Shown piece after piece: positions 21,070 through 32,889 of a DNA stretch of 64,000 nucleotides (within the stretch, counting starts at the first letter, position 1; every line of letters starts with the position of its first letter). Both the position numbers and the translations under genes were made by a program. The notes under the pieces were generated by a model. That model searched no databases and had not been told where the DNA came from. It saw only the letters and a program-made list of their open reading frames with translations. Source of the DNA: Cephalopachus bancanus (Eukaryota; Chordata; Mammalia; Primates; Tarsiidae); contig JAPVLO010000045.1 of NCBI GenBank assembly GCA_027257055.1, forward strand, positions 1,149,501 to 1,213,500, read 5' to 3'.

Positions 21070-21715
21070 TTTTTCCCACAACCTTGAAACGTTTACTAGA
21101 AAACAAAGGCTAGAAAGTCCCTTTTACCAAGAAGATTATTTGACTGTAAATAGAGGAATTAAAGCAAACTAACAAAGAAAAAAATAACAGAATATGGCAC
21201 AAAATACTCTTTGATTAAATCATACATACAGTATATATAATTATAGAAAGTTATTTGTATATGAAAATTCTGGATAAAATTAAAGAAGGGAATCAGGAAG
21301 TGGATGGGATTGTATAACATCTATCTAGGGTCCCAGAATTGAAAATGCCATAGATTTTCAATTCTTCTAGCTCATGTCAGATTTTGACAATGACAAGAAT
21401 TCTACTTCTTTCTAATCTTTAGTCATCAGTGTCAAACAGTGCTAAGATCAGGGTCCCTCTGGGCTGTCTTCCTTTCCTGGGGAATCAGGAGTCAGATTCC
21501 TGCCAGGGTGTTTAGGGTACAGCCTGGGTGGGTGGGTTTTGTCTTTTACTTCTGCTTCATACATTGTTTACCCTCGTTAGAAATGCCACTGCTGACAGTG
21601 TTCTTTCTCTGCAGTTTCCATGCCACAGAATGTGCTGAAGTCGTCTGGCAGCTTCCATGATGAGGGTAATCAGGCTGGCAGACACCAGCCCTGTGCACCT
21701 GCACTTCGCTCCCGC
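21070..21715. other. Unique sequence
   Basis: No recognised repeat or coding signal. Confidence 0.4.
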
Positions 21716-21721
21716 GCAGTG

Positions 21722-21806
21722 CGGTGGGTGGATGGAGGGAGGATGAATGGAGGAAGGATGGAGGGAGGGAAGATGAAGGGAGGGAAGATGGAGGGAGGGA
21801 GGACTC
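21722..21806. repeat. G/A-rich minisatellite
   Basis: Irregular tandem units of the type gatggagggaggg / gatgaagggaggg, four to six copies. Confidence 0.85.
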
Positions 21807-21809
21807 CGC

Positions 21810-22655
21810 CTTACTGGGCCAAGTTCCCTCCCTCCCATCTGGCTCAGGGCTGCTTCCTTCCCACAGAAGAGTGTGCAGTGAGGGACTGGGACCGGAGGGG
21901 TGAGAGGCTGAGTCTGTGATTACCTCGAGGTTGCCTCTTAAAGCACTGGGTTCCCGGGGGTGTGTGAAGGCTTCTTAGATGAAGAGTAATGGGGCTGTCT
22001 TATGCCGAGAGATGAGAAAACACAGACCACTTGACTCTCTAGCAAGGACCAGAATTTGAGTCAAAACTTCATGGTAAAAAGCAATTTTTATGTGTGAGAC
22101 TAACGTGTATTTCACATGAAGTGTTTTCAGAAGCATCACCAAACATTTATTCCGAATAGAGAGCTAAGTTGCTTTATGAAACACAGAGGCAGTCAGTTAA
22201 ATGTAACAGGTAGTTATCGAGTGTACTGAGTGTTGTCTGGTCCCAGACACTGCTAGAGACAAGGAAATCCTAGAGGAAAGACTAGTGCTTTTTCTGCTGT
22301 TACAGAAAATACATGCTTTAAGAATGAAGAGAATGGTTCGTTAGCTGAGGACTGGGACTTGGGGAAGGTTCCCTGCATGGCATGGCTTGGATGCCAGTTC
22401 TGGAAGGAAAGGCAGGATTTTCACAGGTCGAAAAAGGAAAGACCATGGAACAGTGTGATGATTTTCAGTTCCTCTAGCCCATGTCGGGTTTTTTTGCAAT
22501 TAGAAACCAGTGTTAAGTTCTGTTTTCTAGGTGTTAAGTCACAGTGTTTTCCACTGAAATAGCAGGGAGGGGTGAGAAGTACAAACTGCTTAGGGAGATA
22601 GATGTTGCTGGAGAATGTCTTTCCATTCATGTAAGCTCAGATAGTAGGACAAACC
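21810..22655. other. Mostly unique sequence
   Basis: A weak L2-like segment (gtactgagtgttgtctgg, ccagacactgctagagac) lies near 22,205-22,270. Otherwise nothing is recognised. Confidence 0.4.
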
Positions 22656-22657
22656 CA

Positions 22658-22660
<3 letters not shown>

Positions 22661-22712
<52 letters not shown>

Positions 22713-22867
22713 GCGGGGAGGGTAGAGGAGAAAAGAGGAGGAGGAGGGTAGGAAGAGCAAAGGGAGGAAGAAAAGGAGGAGAAAGGGGAGGAGAGGAGAG
22801 AAGAGAGAGAAAGAGACATATATGGAGAGAAAGACAGACAGAGAAACTCAAAATACACAGAGAAAAG

Positions 22868-22940
<73 letters not shown>
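22661..22940. repeat. (GT)n, then a long GGA/GA purine tract
   Basis: About 50 bp of GT, then about 150 bp of almost pure purine (gaggagaggagag-like), and a (GA)n run at 22,872-22,940. Open frames across it on both strands are low-complexity artefacts. Confidence 0.96.
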
Positions 22941-23206
22941 GAAGGGCATGTGAGAGTAGCAAAGAAGCCTAATTACACCACAAGGGAAAATGAAATCTTG
23001 ACATTTTAAGAGTTGAGACACTATTGTTCTTAGAAGGCTTAGGAACAAGTCACCCCGGTGTTTGGTACATGTAATTCCACTGGTCAGCAGTGGAAATATG
23101 CCCAGGGAAGGGTCCCTGTGCCAGGCTGTAACTAGGAGAAAGGCCAAAAAAGAGAGTGAGGACATTTGCCTCAGCACGAATGGCCTCTTGTGTCTGCCCT
23201 CTTTGG

Positions 23207-23480
23207 TTCTAGGGTCTCACTCTGTCACCCAGGCTGGATTGCAGTGGCATGATTGTGGCTCACCACAGCCTTGACCTCAGGTGATCCTTCCCCTAGCCTC
23301 CCATGTAGCTAGGTCTACAGGAGCACGCCACCTAATTTTTTGATTTTTTTTTTTTTTTTTTGTAGATAAGAGGTCTTGCTAGGTTCCCCAGGCTGATTTT
23401 AAACTCTTGGGCTCAAGCAGTCCTCCTACCTTGGCCTTCCAAAGTTCTGGGATTACAGGCATGAGCTAACACAACTGACC
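23207..23480 (-). mobile_element. Alu, old J-like type
   Basis: A reverse dimer with a broken middle (tgattttttttt linker). The left-arm end is tacaggcatgagctaacac, the classical arrangement. Confidence 0.88.
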
Positions 23481-23484
23481 AAGG

Positions 23485-25585
23485 ACTTGATTTTTTTAAC
23501 CACTGGTGTATATTTCTTCGTATTAATTGGAACTTTAAAAATCAGTTTAGCCATTTTTATTGTGTTGTTCCAATAAATAATTCGTTCCCCTATTAAGAAC
23601 ACTGGGAAATAGGCCATATGGTATTGAGCTACGTGTGTTCTGTTAAGAAAAAAAACTTTGATTTCTGGGCCTCTGTTAAAGTAATGAGCACATGTGGCAG
23701 GTGGGAAGGTCTCCTTCTAGTCCCCAGTGGCTATGTTTTAATTTTCCCCTCCCATTGCCCTGCCTCTCATGAGCTGTCCCACCACAGATTTTCCTTTTGT
23801 AATATCTCCCATGCTCTCACTCTTTCTCCATACACTCCCACCCCCGACTTTTCACCTGGACATCAGCATAGCCTCATTCATCACAAAACCACCATTTCAG
23901 TATCAAGGTAGGAGCTGGTATTGCAACTGTGCATGAGACACAGTCACTGCTTCTCAGTTGCTCACAGTCTAGTTAAGGGACTTGTTCATTGCTAGTTGAC
24001 AACAGAGGTATGATTTTAGAGCAAAGAAGCCAGAATGTTTTCAGCACATAGGGGGACCATCCGCCCAGACAGAGAGGTAGAAATGATTTTCTGAAGAAGA
24101 AAGAGATGCCATACTAGTCAGTTAAAGAAAGCAGAGTGGGGAGGGAGTTGCCTGTGCAATGGTTTGGAGGCGTGAGTGAGCATGGCAATTTAGGGAACTG
24201 CAAGGAATTCTGAATAGTGATAAGTCAGTAGCTAAACCAGTGGACAATCAAGCTGTGTTGGGTCTGTGCTTTATTCACTTGTCATTTAGTCATTTATATG
24301 ATCATGGCTTTGAGTGTTTACCATGCACAAAGCAAGACACTAAGCCCCATATTCTTAAGGAACTGAAAAAATTCAAAACCATGTTCACAAAAGAGATCAC
24401 AGGTGAGGTGCAGGAAGGAGCCAGATGCAGAGAGGAGAAAGGGGTTGATATCTGACCCACGTTCTGCCCAGTGCTGTCCTCATGCCCCTGCTATCCCATG
24501 CCCCACTGCAGAGCACAGCTGCGTGACACTGGGCAACTAAATATCGAGTTAACTTGACTCTTCTCTTGACTAAAAATATAAACGTAGGAAGGATGATGGG
24601 GTATTCAGCAGCGAGGAAATGAGTCAGGGACTAAGTAGAAGCAAGCTAGATGGTTGAGCAATTTTCTTAAATGATATATGAGAGGAGAATCTTGAAAAGG
24701 AGCGGGTTTTGCCTTGACTTTATATTCAGAACTTATAAAAATGCTGGGCAACGTGCCCTCAGCAGAGCGTTAGTGCATTAGGAACCCTAATCTAGTTGAG
24801 TTTCTACAAAGTAACTCCAACCAAGAAATGAAAAATGAGGGTGTTCGATTTCTGCGGAATCAATTTTTGAAAAAAACAAATGTAGTGAATAATGAATGCA
24901 ACAGAATGGAATAACTGAATAATACAATGGGAAGGAATTAGGAGCAAAACGGGGAAAAGAAAGTGCTCAGAGATCATCTGATCCATGGCAAAGGGTTTTA
25001 AACTACTATTTAGCACTAAAGGCACTTCTGAGCTGGGGAAAATAATAAGAGAAATAAAAAGTAATTTAAAATAAAAAAAGAAACGTGAAATATTAAACAC
25101 TTGTGCCATGCAATATTGAAAAGACAGAGCAAAATTAAAATAATATATAAACTTTGACAGTTTCCACTCGCTTTTAAAAGCATGCTTGTAGCTGACTCCC
25201 AAACTACTGCCACTTCCTGGTGGTCCTTGCTCAAATCCCTTGGGAAAGACACCGAGAACCACAAGCATCTTGTATCCCTCTCTCCACAGGCAACTCAGAT
25301 TTACCCTTTCTCTGCATCCACGGCTTCAGATATTCAACTGGGTGAGTTTCTGTTAAATTTTGGGTATTGCACCAAGTTCTTGAAATTCTGAGTTAAGAGT
25401 ATCTGCCCTTAAGATAGGATGGCTAAGGCTCTGAAGACAAAATGATAAAGTGCATTGGTGGGAAATAAACTCTTAAAAGATGTGATTATCTTTTCTGGAA
25501 CCTGTACTCTAGGGCCAACAAAATCTCGTACCCGTTTGACCTTTTTCTCTCAGATGATTTCTCTACCTCAGGAATCCTCTAAGTG
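23485..25585. other. Mostly unique sequence
   Basis: About 2.1 kb. A faint L2-like piece (gagtgtttaccatgcacaaag) lies near 24,310. The 24,804-25,268 reverse frames fall in AT-rich DNA and show no domain. Confidence 0.4.
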
Positions 25586-25589
25586 TGCT

Positions 25590-25762
25590 TCTGGATTAGC
25601 AACATCAGCACCATTTGGGAACTTACTAGAAATATAGATTTTCAAGCCTCATCCCGGACCTACCGAACCCGAAACTGATCCTGAGAGAGGTCTGGAAATC
25701 TGTGTTTGGACGAGACTTCCAGCTGATTCTGATACACGTTCAAGTGTGAAAACCCCTGCCCT
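25590..25762 (-). mobile_element. MER20 (hAT-Charlie) fossil
   Basis: Ordered MER20 segments: catcagcaccatttgggaac, ttactagaaatatagatttt, aatctgtgtttgg, ccagctgattctgatacac. Diverged. Confidence 0.75.
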
Positions 25763-25799
25763 GCCATTTGGACCAGCTTAGCCGCAGGATTAACTTCAC

Positions 25800-26015
25800 T
25801 GAGACCCAGGCAAAAACTAGGTGCTTTCGCTTGCATCCCCTTCCTTTAATCCTGGAAACAACCTTAAGGGAGAGTTCTGTGTTACTTGCCATTTCACAGA
25901 AGATAAGACTGAAGCTCAACTAGATAAGAGTACTTACCCAAGATCACAGTGATGCTAAGTGTAAAAGCTGGGATTTGAATCTAGGTCTGGCCTGATTCCC
26001 AAGTCTGGGCTCTTC
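25800..26015 (-). repeat. MIR fossil
   Basis: The order is that of a reverse MIR: ccatttcacagaagataag, ctgaagctcaactagataag, agtacttacccaagatcac, agctgggatttgaatctag. Confidence 0.75.
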
Positions 26016-26127
26016 TCTCTACACATTGTCATTTTCTCTGAACGTCACAACGCTTTCTAATCTAACTGTTCATACTTCCATTTAACAGTTCCTCCTTTTT
26101 GACATCTACTCAAATCTCAAAAGTCTA

Positions 26128-26703
26128 TGAAGGGGGGCCTCCCCACCAAAAGAAACCTAGAATTTATTTATAAAAATTGTATACTTATTCCTACATGTTT
26201 AAATTTCAGTCACTTTCAAAGTACTGTCTGTTTGATGCAATACATCTATCAAGAAGCTTTTTCTACTGCTCAAAACAGTTTTTGAACTCGTCCATTTTGA
26301 TGCCTTTTAGGGCGTCTGCCATTTTTTGTGTCACCTCTTCCACATTGGCAAAACATTTCCCTTTGAAAATCTTTTTCATGCGGGGAAACAAAAAAGTCAC
26401 TTGGGGTAAGACGTGGTGAATAGGGAGGGTGAGGCAAGGGGGTCATGCCGTTTTTGGTAAGAAATTGTTGAGCACTCAGCACATTGTGGGCAGGTGCCCT
26501 CATAAATCGCCCATCATGAAATGGGCAAACGTGTTGAAAGAAAAAAAAAATCACTGAAGCCAAATGTGCCTCTCTCACAACAACACTAACTGGTACACTG
26601 ATGCCAATGGGTTCCTAGAACACTAACCTAAGCAGGGGAAGCCTGTCTTACAAGGGGCCTACCCTTCAAAAAATAATTCGACTTTTTTTTTAGTTACTTC
26701 TCA
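26128..26703 (-). mobile_element. Mariner-derived non-autonomous element, copy 4
   Basis: A 576-bp uninterrupted copy flanked by TA at 26,126-26,127 and 26,704-26,705. The reverse frame at 26,270-26,578 contains APAH, QQFLTKNGMTP and PHPPYSPRLTPSDFF in order, matching the mariner transposase region that carries the last two catalytic aspartates. In PYSPRL an arginine replaces the usual aspartate; the aspartate of PSDFF is kept. Before APAH stands HDGRF. Nothing of the N-terminal part is present. Confidence 0.92.
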
Positions 26704-26756
26704 TACTCCTATCTCAAAATATATCTGAATTTGTTCCCTCTTCATTTCCTCCTGCA

Positions 26757-26763
26757 GAGAGAA

Positions 26764-26819
<56 letters not shown>
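26757..26819. repeat. (GA)n microsatellite
   Basis: About 62 bp of GA with two AAG interruptions. Confidence 0.96.
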
Positions 26820-26821
<2 letters not shown>

Positions 26822-27360
26822 TTGTTTCCCTTCCAATCTGTGCCCTTGACCATGACTCTGGGATGTTCTTCCTTTCCCATCTCACTACCATTTTCCATCC
26901 GTTTCTGTCGTTTATTTTCTTTTCATTGGCCATTTTTACCCTGTTTATTTATTCCAAAAATTGTTTAGTTATGTCATTCCTTCTTTCACTTTTGATCACC
27001 GGATTCCCCTGTTTGCCTTTCTTGTTTATATTCTCTCACTATCTCACCCCTTCCCAAGATTTCCCTTTGTTGAATTCCAAATCTGTGTCTCTAGTCTTGG
27101 CCTGTTTCCTAAGTCTCAGACCCATGTCTCAAGAGTCTTACTGGATCTTTTATTCAACCTCAGCTCAATATGCCTAAAACAGAGCTAACTGTCTCCTTCC
27201 CAAACCTGCTTCCTATGTGGCTAGTAGTGCCATTCTCCATTCTGCCTGTCTGGAGAGGAAACTTGGCCTCATCTGCACTCTCCCCTCCCTTTCACTCTGT
27301 ATCCAATCAGTCTCTGAACTGATCATTCTTACTTAAATTGTCCCTCAGATCAAGCCCTAA
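26820..27360. other. Unique pyrimidine-rich sequence
   Basis: T/C-rich DNA with no recognised repeat. The 148-residue plus frame at 26,731-27,177 starts in the GA repeat, is hydrophobic from base composition, and has no domain. Confidence 0.4.
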
Positions 27361-27364
27361 GTTT

Positions 27365-27900
27365 CGAGGAGGGACCCCCCAAAAAATGGAATGACTTTTT
27401 CGATGGCAGGACGCTTGTAGTACAGGCCTCCCCTGTTAGGTAAGTGTCCTAGGAACCGATTGGCATCGGTGTACCAGTTTAGTGTAGTTGCGAGAGGCTG
27501 CATTCAGCTTCAGTAAAAAATTTTTTGGAGATTCTTTCAATGTGTTTAGCCATTTCATGAGGGGTGATTTATGAGCACACCTGCCCACATTGCGTTGAGT
27601 GTTCAGTAGTTTTTTACCAAACCCGCTATGACTCCCATGTCCCACCCTCCCTATTCAGCTGATCTGGTCCTTAGCAACTTTTTTGTTTGTTTGTTTCCCT
27701 GGATGCAAAAAGTTCTCAAAGCCGATATGCAAGAGGTAAAACAAAAAGGCATTAACATTGATAAGTGCAAAGAAGTATCTTAATAGGTGCACTGTACCAA
27801 ACGGAGAGTACTTTGAAGGTGGCTGAAGTTTAAACTTGTAAGAATACACAATTTTTTATAAATAAATTTTTTATAAATTAATTTCTTTGGGATCCCTCCT
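27365..27900 (+). mobile_element. Mariner-derived non-autonomous element, copy 5 (reverse of copies 1-4)
   Basis: It starts cgaggagggacccccc and ends gggatccctcct, with TA at 27,901-27,902 and tt (probably mutated) at the left. 536 bp. The transposase remnant reads on the plus strand with several frameshifts. The long-looking minus-strand frames are shadows. Confidence 0.88.
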
Positions 27901-27904
27901 TATA

Positions 27905-28425
27905 TTATTTTCCAAATAGATTACAAACTCCACGAGGAATAGCCAGGATCTTATTCTCCTTATGTCTCTACACCTCGCTCATTGCTTTGCTTAAAAACTA
28001 TTTAGTGACTATATAGAGAAAGTATGGGGGAAAAAAGTAACAATCTCATAGGAAAAGGAGAGAAATAACAGATACTTTAAAGGTAAGTTAAAATAATTTA
28101 TTGATGGTCAAGGTGAGTGTTAAAATGCTGGCTGAATTATGAGCCCTAGAGGAGCAAGAGGATGAGAACCCGAAAGACTTATCAAATAATGAATCAAAAG
28201 ACGGTCCTTGTAGCCTCCTGTTAAGAGGCAGAGATATTTCACCATCTCAAGAATCAAGTACTACAATCTTTTATGAGACTAGAAAATCATTGTAGAACCC
28301 ATAAATTTCCTCTTCTCATTGTTCCAACGGCTTAATTTAGGACGAATCACTCCATAAATCTAGGCAGAGATGACTAATGATTATAATAACAATATCATAA
28401 ATTATATAGTGCTTTTCCTCCAAAA
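27905..28425. other. Unique sequence
   Basis: No recognised repeat or coding signal. Confidence 0.4.
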
Positions 28426-28429
28426 GAAA

Positions 28430-28545
28430 ACTGTATCTAATTTATTCTTACAATATTCCTCATTGGTTGCTAGGGCCAGGGATCATTATCTCTATTTTTC
28501 AGATATCTGGGCAAGGAAATGTACCTACCCATTTATTCTCATTGC
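28430..28545 (-). repeat. MIR trace
   Basis: The ttattcttacaatattcctc and cattatctctatttttcag segments resemble a reverse MIR. Weak. Confidence 0.4.
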
Positions 28546-28549
28546 CACA

Positions 28550-29345
28550 TCATATCCTGTGGTTGTATCCTCATGTCTAGTGAAACTTACTTTCAAGTGT
28601 ATTTCTATTCCCTCTTCACCTTATTTAGTCTCCAGGCCTTGGCTCGTTTTCTTTCCTTCTGTTTGACAGACCACGTCCCCAACCTCATCTGAGAATAAGT
28701 TGTAACTTAGTCAATGTCTAACTCATCCTAGAGTTCAGAAAACCTAACTGAAGGGAGAATAGAAAATGTACAAAACCACACAGGATTACTTTAGGTCAAT
28801 TTTCCTGATAATAGTTATAATGCTAGCTAGATACTCTCCTTTAACAGATATTTAAAGGTATAAGATATCTCATATAGAGGATATATCCTATATAGCGTAG
28901 TCAGATATAGTATATTCTATATGATACGTTCATTTCAGATAATCCAGTGTACTCTTTTCTATTGACTGTTGATTGCAATAAAACAGGAGATACGCACATG
29001 TTTGATACAGCCTCCATCACTGTTTACCAAATTATACTAGATGACTATTAAGCGCATAGTTATTTTACTAAATGGCTTAAAGTCACATGGTCAATAATAC
29101 TATGATCATAGTGTTTGAGTCATAGAATGCGAATCTATATGATTTAATACTAAGTATATTATTTGGTTCATAAATTCACTTTTGTGTGAAAACTTAAGCA
29201 GAACTTCAGAATATTTTCCCTAGTAAAATGCTACTGGTAGTGAGTTAATCTATGAACAGTGATTTTAAGAATATAATGGCAAAACATAATGACTTGGATT
29301 TAATAAATTACTTTCTTGTGAATTCAAATTGCATTGTGTGTATTA
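28550..29345. other. Unique AT-rich sequence
   Basis: No recognised repeat. A run of overlapping tatata/gatatc inverted repeats lies around 28,855-28,935. Confidence 0.4.
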
Positions 29346-29362
29346 TTTAAAATTACTTCATA

Positions 29363-29686
29363 GCCGGGCTCGGTGGCTCAGCCTGTAATCCCGCGCCTTT
29401 GGGAGGCTGAGGTGAGTGGATTGCCTGAGCCCGCGGGTTCGAGACCCGCCTGGGCAGCGAGACCTCATCTCTACAATAAATAAAAAAAAAAATCAGCCGG
29501 GCATGGTAGTGCATGCCTGTAATTCTGGCTACTTGGAAGGCTGAGGCGGAAGGATCGCCGGAGCCCAGCAGGTCGAGGCTGCGGTGGCCGGAAGCGGCCA
29601 CTGCACTCCAGTCTGGGCGACAGAGTGAGACTCCAACTCAAAAAAAAAAAATAAAATAAAATAAAATAAAATAAAATAAAATAAAA
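29363..29686 (+). mobile_element. Alu, derived (young) type, with (AAAAT)n tail
   Basis: A full dimer rich in CpG, with the derived deletion (ggctcagcctgtaatcccgc) and the right arm gtggccggaagcggccac. A microsatellite of about eight aaaat units has grown from the tail. The duplication aaattacttcata / aaataacttcata brackets it. Confidence 0.95.
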
Positions 29687-29764
29687 TAACTTCATAAGAT
29701 GATAATGAAAAGAACACTAACATTCTCAACTCTCCCTTCATAGATGGAGTTGCTAATACTCTTC

Positions 29765-30230
29765 ATTCATTCATGTATTTATTCCACAGATATTTATTGA
29801 TTGCCAACAATATGCCAGGAACTCTGCAGGGTGCTGAGTAGATAGTGATGAACAAATCAAACATAGTTCTTGTCCTCAAAGAGCTTAGCATGGAGTATAA
29901 AAAGAAATAGAGACAGGAAGGAGAGAGAGAGAGAGACAGAAAGAGATGCATATCTGCAAATTATGACAAGTGTTATGGAGAGGGATGCAATTTACATAAG
30001 GAATCCGAGAAGGCCTCTTTGAGAAAGAGATATTTGTTGTAAGATTGAAGGGTAAGAGGCAGGTTGAGTGGCATGCAGATGAAGCAATATGTGTGAATGA
30101 CCAGAATGCTGCTGAGAACACGCAAAGCAGAGTACAGCCTGTTGGCAGTGATAAGAAATGGTTTACAGAATGAGGTGGTAGAAGGGTCCGTGACAACTGG
30201 TGCATCATCTTACTGTCCATATTAAGAATT
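29765..30230 (+). repeat. L2 LINE 3' region
   Basis: A long L2-type piece: cattcattcatgtatttattc, caacaatatgccaggaac, gtgctgagtagatagtgatg, then gaaggcctctttgagaaag and gccagaatg-like 3' parts, interrupted by a short GA run. Confidence 0.7.
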
Positions 30231-30234
30231 TGAG

Positions 30235-31128
30235 GTTTTTAAAAAAGTACAACAGGAAACTACCAAAAAGTTTTAAAACGGGAATAAATAGAGTCAATTT
30301 TTTTCAAATTATAAAAGTATCACTTTGGTTATTCTGTGAAAGTGTAAGTTAAAGAGGTATTAGAGTGAAGGAATTAGGAAGCTCTTGGATTAGTCCCGGT
30401 GAGTAAATATCAAGGTGATCATCTTAGAGATGGACATATTTAAAATATATATAGAACTTTGTGATGGATTGGAAGGAGCCAGGGAGGGGAATGCAGAAAA
30501 ATGAGATGCCACAAGCCCTTAAGTCTTAAGAGTCTATCTGAGCCAACTTCCCTATTTTAGAGAGAATGGAACTGAGTTTTCGAGAGGTAAGGAGATTTCT
30601 TCACACAAATAGATATTTTATTAGAGATAAAGAAATAAGAGTTGCCCAAAGCCAAAAGGTTGAAACAATAGAATCAAATGCTATCTAGTTAAGCTTAGTT
30701 CTCACCTTTAAGACAAATACGTGGGATAACTATCATCAGAAAATTGTCATTTATCTTATAAATATTTGTAATGTGTATGAGCATGTAGGAAAAATGTTTC
30801 CAGTTCTTTCATTGTGTATGTTTAAGTGATTCATCAGTTGTGAGAGCCGCTTCCTCATCTGGTTGGTTTCACAGTCTAATGATACTGTAAAATGATTTCT
30901 TGATGTTTAACTCAAGTTTTCACTTATTTAATGTCAATGTTATATTTTATTTGGAAATAAAACAGAAACCATTATTTCTTGACCTTCCCCTAAAGAGAAG
31001 GTAGGGAGCGTTGTTCTATAAATGAAAGGTGTTCGTGCATGCCAACTTTTTTTTTAATTGATGCAAAAAGAATTGACTGCTGAGAAATGAGTCACAGGTC
31101 CTGTTTGAGTCCATATGGAATAGTCCTT
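30235..31128. other. Mostly unique sequence
   Basis: A possible reverse MIR scrap lies at 30,550-30,680. Otherwise nothing is recognised. Confidence 0.35.
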
Positions 31129-31137
31129 AAAAGTTTG

Positions 31138-31425
31138 GACTGGGTGTGATGGCTCATGCCTGTAATCCTAGCACTTTGGGAGGCAGAGGTGAGAAGATTG
31201 CCTGAGCCCAGGGGTTTGAGACCAGCGTGGACAACTGGGTGAGATCTCATCTTCATAATACATTTAAAAAGTAGCTGGGTGTTGTGGTGTGCACATGTGT
31301 TTCCAGCTACTTGCAAGGCTGAAGTGGAAGGACTGCCTGAGCACAGCAGGTTGAGGCTGCAGTGGCCATGGGCATGCCACTACACTCCAGCCTGGGCAAC
31401 AGAGTGAGACTCCAACGACAACAAC
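31138..31425 (+). mobile_element. Alu, intermediate type
   Basis: The left arm is classical (ggctcatgcctgtaatcc), but the right arm already reads gcagtggccatgggcatgccac, the precursor of the derived form. The duplication aaaagtttg lies at 31,129-31,137 and 31,426-31,434. Confidence 0.92.
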
Positions 31426-31499
31426 AAAAGTTTGATTATTTGTTAAAATAAATGATAACTTTCCATCATTCTCTTGGGAGAATGAGACGTATATTCAAT

Positions 31500-31925
31500 G
31501 ATAATAATTATTATGTTTTAATACATAAAACATTTCCTATAGGCTGGGCCCTATATCAGAATTGTTAACATGCACTATTTGCTTCTAATTGGACAACTAA
31601 TAGTGCAGAACTCTGATTCTACAGTTTATATTCTCCTGTATATTCATTCATTCATTTATCAGTAAATGTCAAGCAGTTGGGTGCCATGACTGTTCCAGGA
31701 GCTGGTTATACAGCAGTGAAGAAAACAGACAAAAATCTCTGCCTTCATAAATTTATGTTCTATTTGGGGTGGAAAAGAGGAAGATAATAAGGCATAATAA
31801 GTAAGTAAAGTATAGCATGTTCTAGAAAGTGTTAAGTGCTGTGGGGAAAAATACATCTGAGTAAGGGGGTGTTGCAATGTTAAATAGAGAAGCTGGAGAG
31901 AGCGTCACTGACACAGAAACATGTG
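31500..31925 (+). repeat. MIR and L2 traces
   Basis: Near 31,520-31,600 a MIR-like scrap (gctgggccctatatcag). From about 31,645 an L2-type sequence: attcattcatttatcag, ctggttatacagcagtgaag, ctctgccttcataaatttatg. Confidence 0.6.
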
Positions 31926-31949
31926 AGCAAAGATTTCTTTTATTCATTT

Positions 31950-32885
31950 TTATTTATTTATTTATTTTAAAGATGTGGGGTACAATTCAGGGTTAGGTAT
32001 ACAAATGTTCATTATGCAGGTGCCCTTGTTGATGAGGTGTGCCCCTCCCTCCCCTGGCAGTTTCCCTCAACTGTCAATTCCACCCCCTCCCCTGATAGTT
32101 TCCTGCTACTGCCAACTCCTTTCTTATAGTATTATGATAATTGTTCAAGATCCGCTTATGAATGAGAACATATGGTGCTCTGTTCTTTGTTTCTGTGATA
32201 GATCATTGAGTATGATAGATTCTAAATCCATCCAAGTTGCTGCAAAGTCCATATGTTTGTCCTTCTTTATGGCTGCATAATATTCCATTGTGTATATGTA
32301 CCACATGCTGCTCATTCAGTCCAGCTTTGATGGGCAGCATGGTTGGTTTCATGTTTTTGCTATTGTGATTAGAGATGCAACAAACATGCGTGTGCAGGTA
32401 TCTTTTTTGTAGAATGATTTGAGTTCTTCCAGGTATATTCCCAACGTGGGGATTGCTGGGTCATATGGGAGGTCAATTTCTAGTTCTTTCAGAAATTGCC
32501 ACACTGTCTTCTAAAGAGGTTGCACTAGTTTGCATTCCCACCAGCAGTGTAGAAGTTCCTTTTTCTCCGCATCCTCACCAGCATCTGTTGTTGTTTGTTT
32601 TATTAATGATGGTCATTCTTATTGGGGTTAGCTGGTATCTCAGTGTGGTTTTAATTTGCATTTCTCTGATGATGGGTAAGGCTGAGCACTTTTTCATGAG
32701 TCTGTTGGCTGCCCGTATATCTTCTTTTGAGAAGAGTCTACTTATGTCTTTTACCCACTTTTTAATGGGGCTTTTTTTTCTTTTTTTTGGCAAGTTTGAG
32801 TTCCTTGTAGATCCTAGATGATAGGCCTTTGCCAGATATACAGTTGGCAAATGTCTCCCTGCTTTCTTGATGGTTTTCGTGAGCA
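31950..32885 (-). mobile_element. 5'-truncated L1 (3' end)
   Basis: About 930 bp in reverse orientation with a (TTTA)n head and then aaagatgtggggtac. It covers the 3' UTR and the end of ORF2. The minus-strand frame at 32,575-32,907 contains KKWVKDISRLFSKEDI and [18 protein letters not shown] stretches of the ORF2 C-terminus. The break near 32,885 is a 5' truncation. Confidence 0.92.
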
Positions 32886-32889
32886 AAAA

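Noticed and set aside
22544..22972. 142-residue frame rich in arginine and glutamate
   Set aside because: It is read through the GT and purine tracts and is low-complexity only.
26731..27177. 148-residue hydrophobic frame that could look like a membrane protein
   Set aside because: It starts inside a GA repeat and its hydrophobicity follows from T-rich composition.
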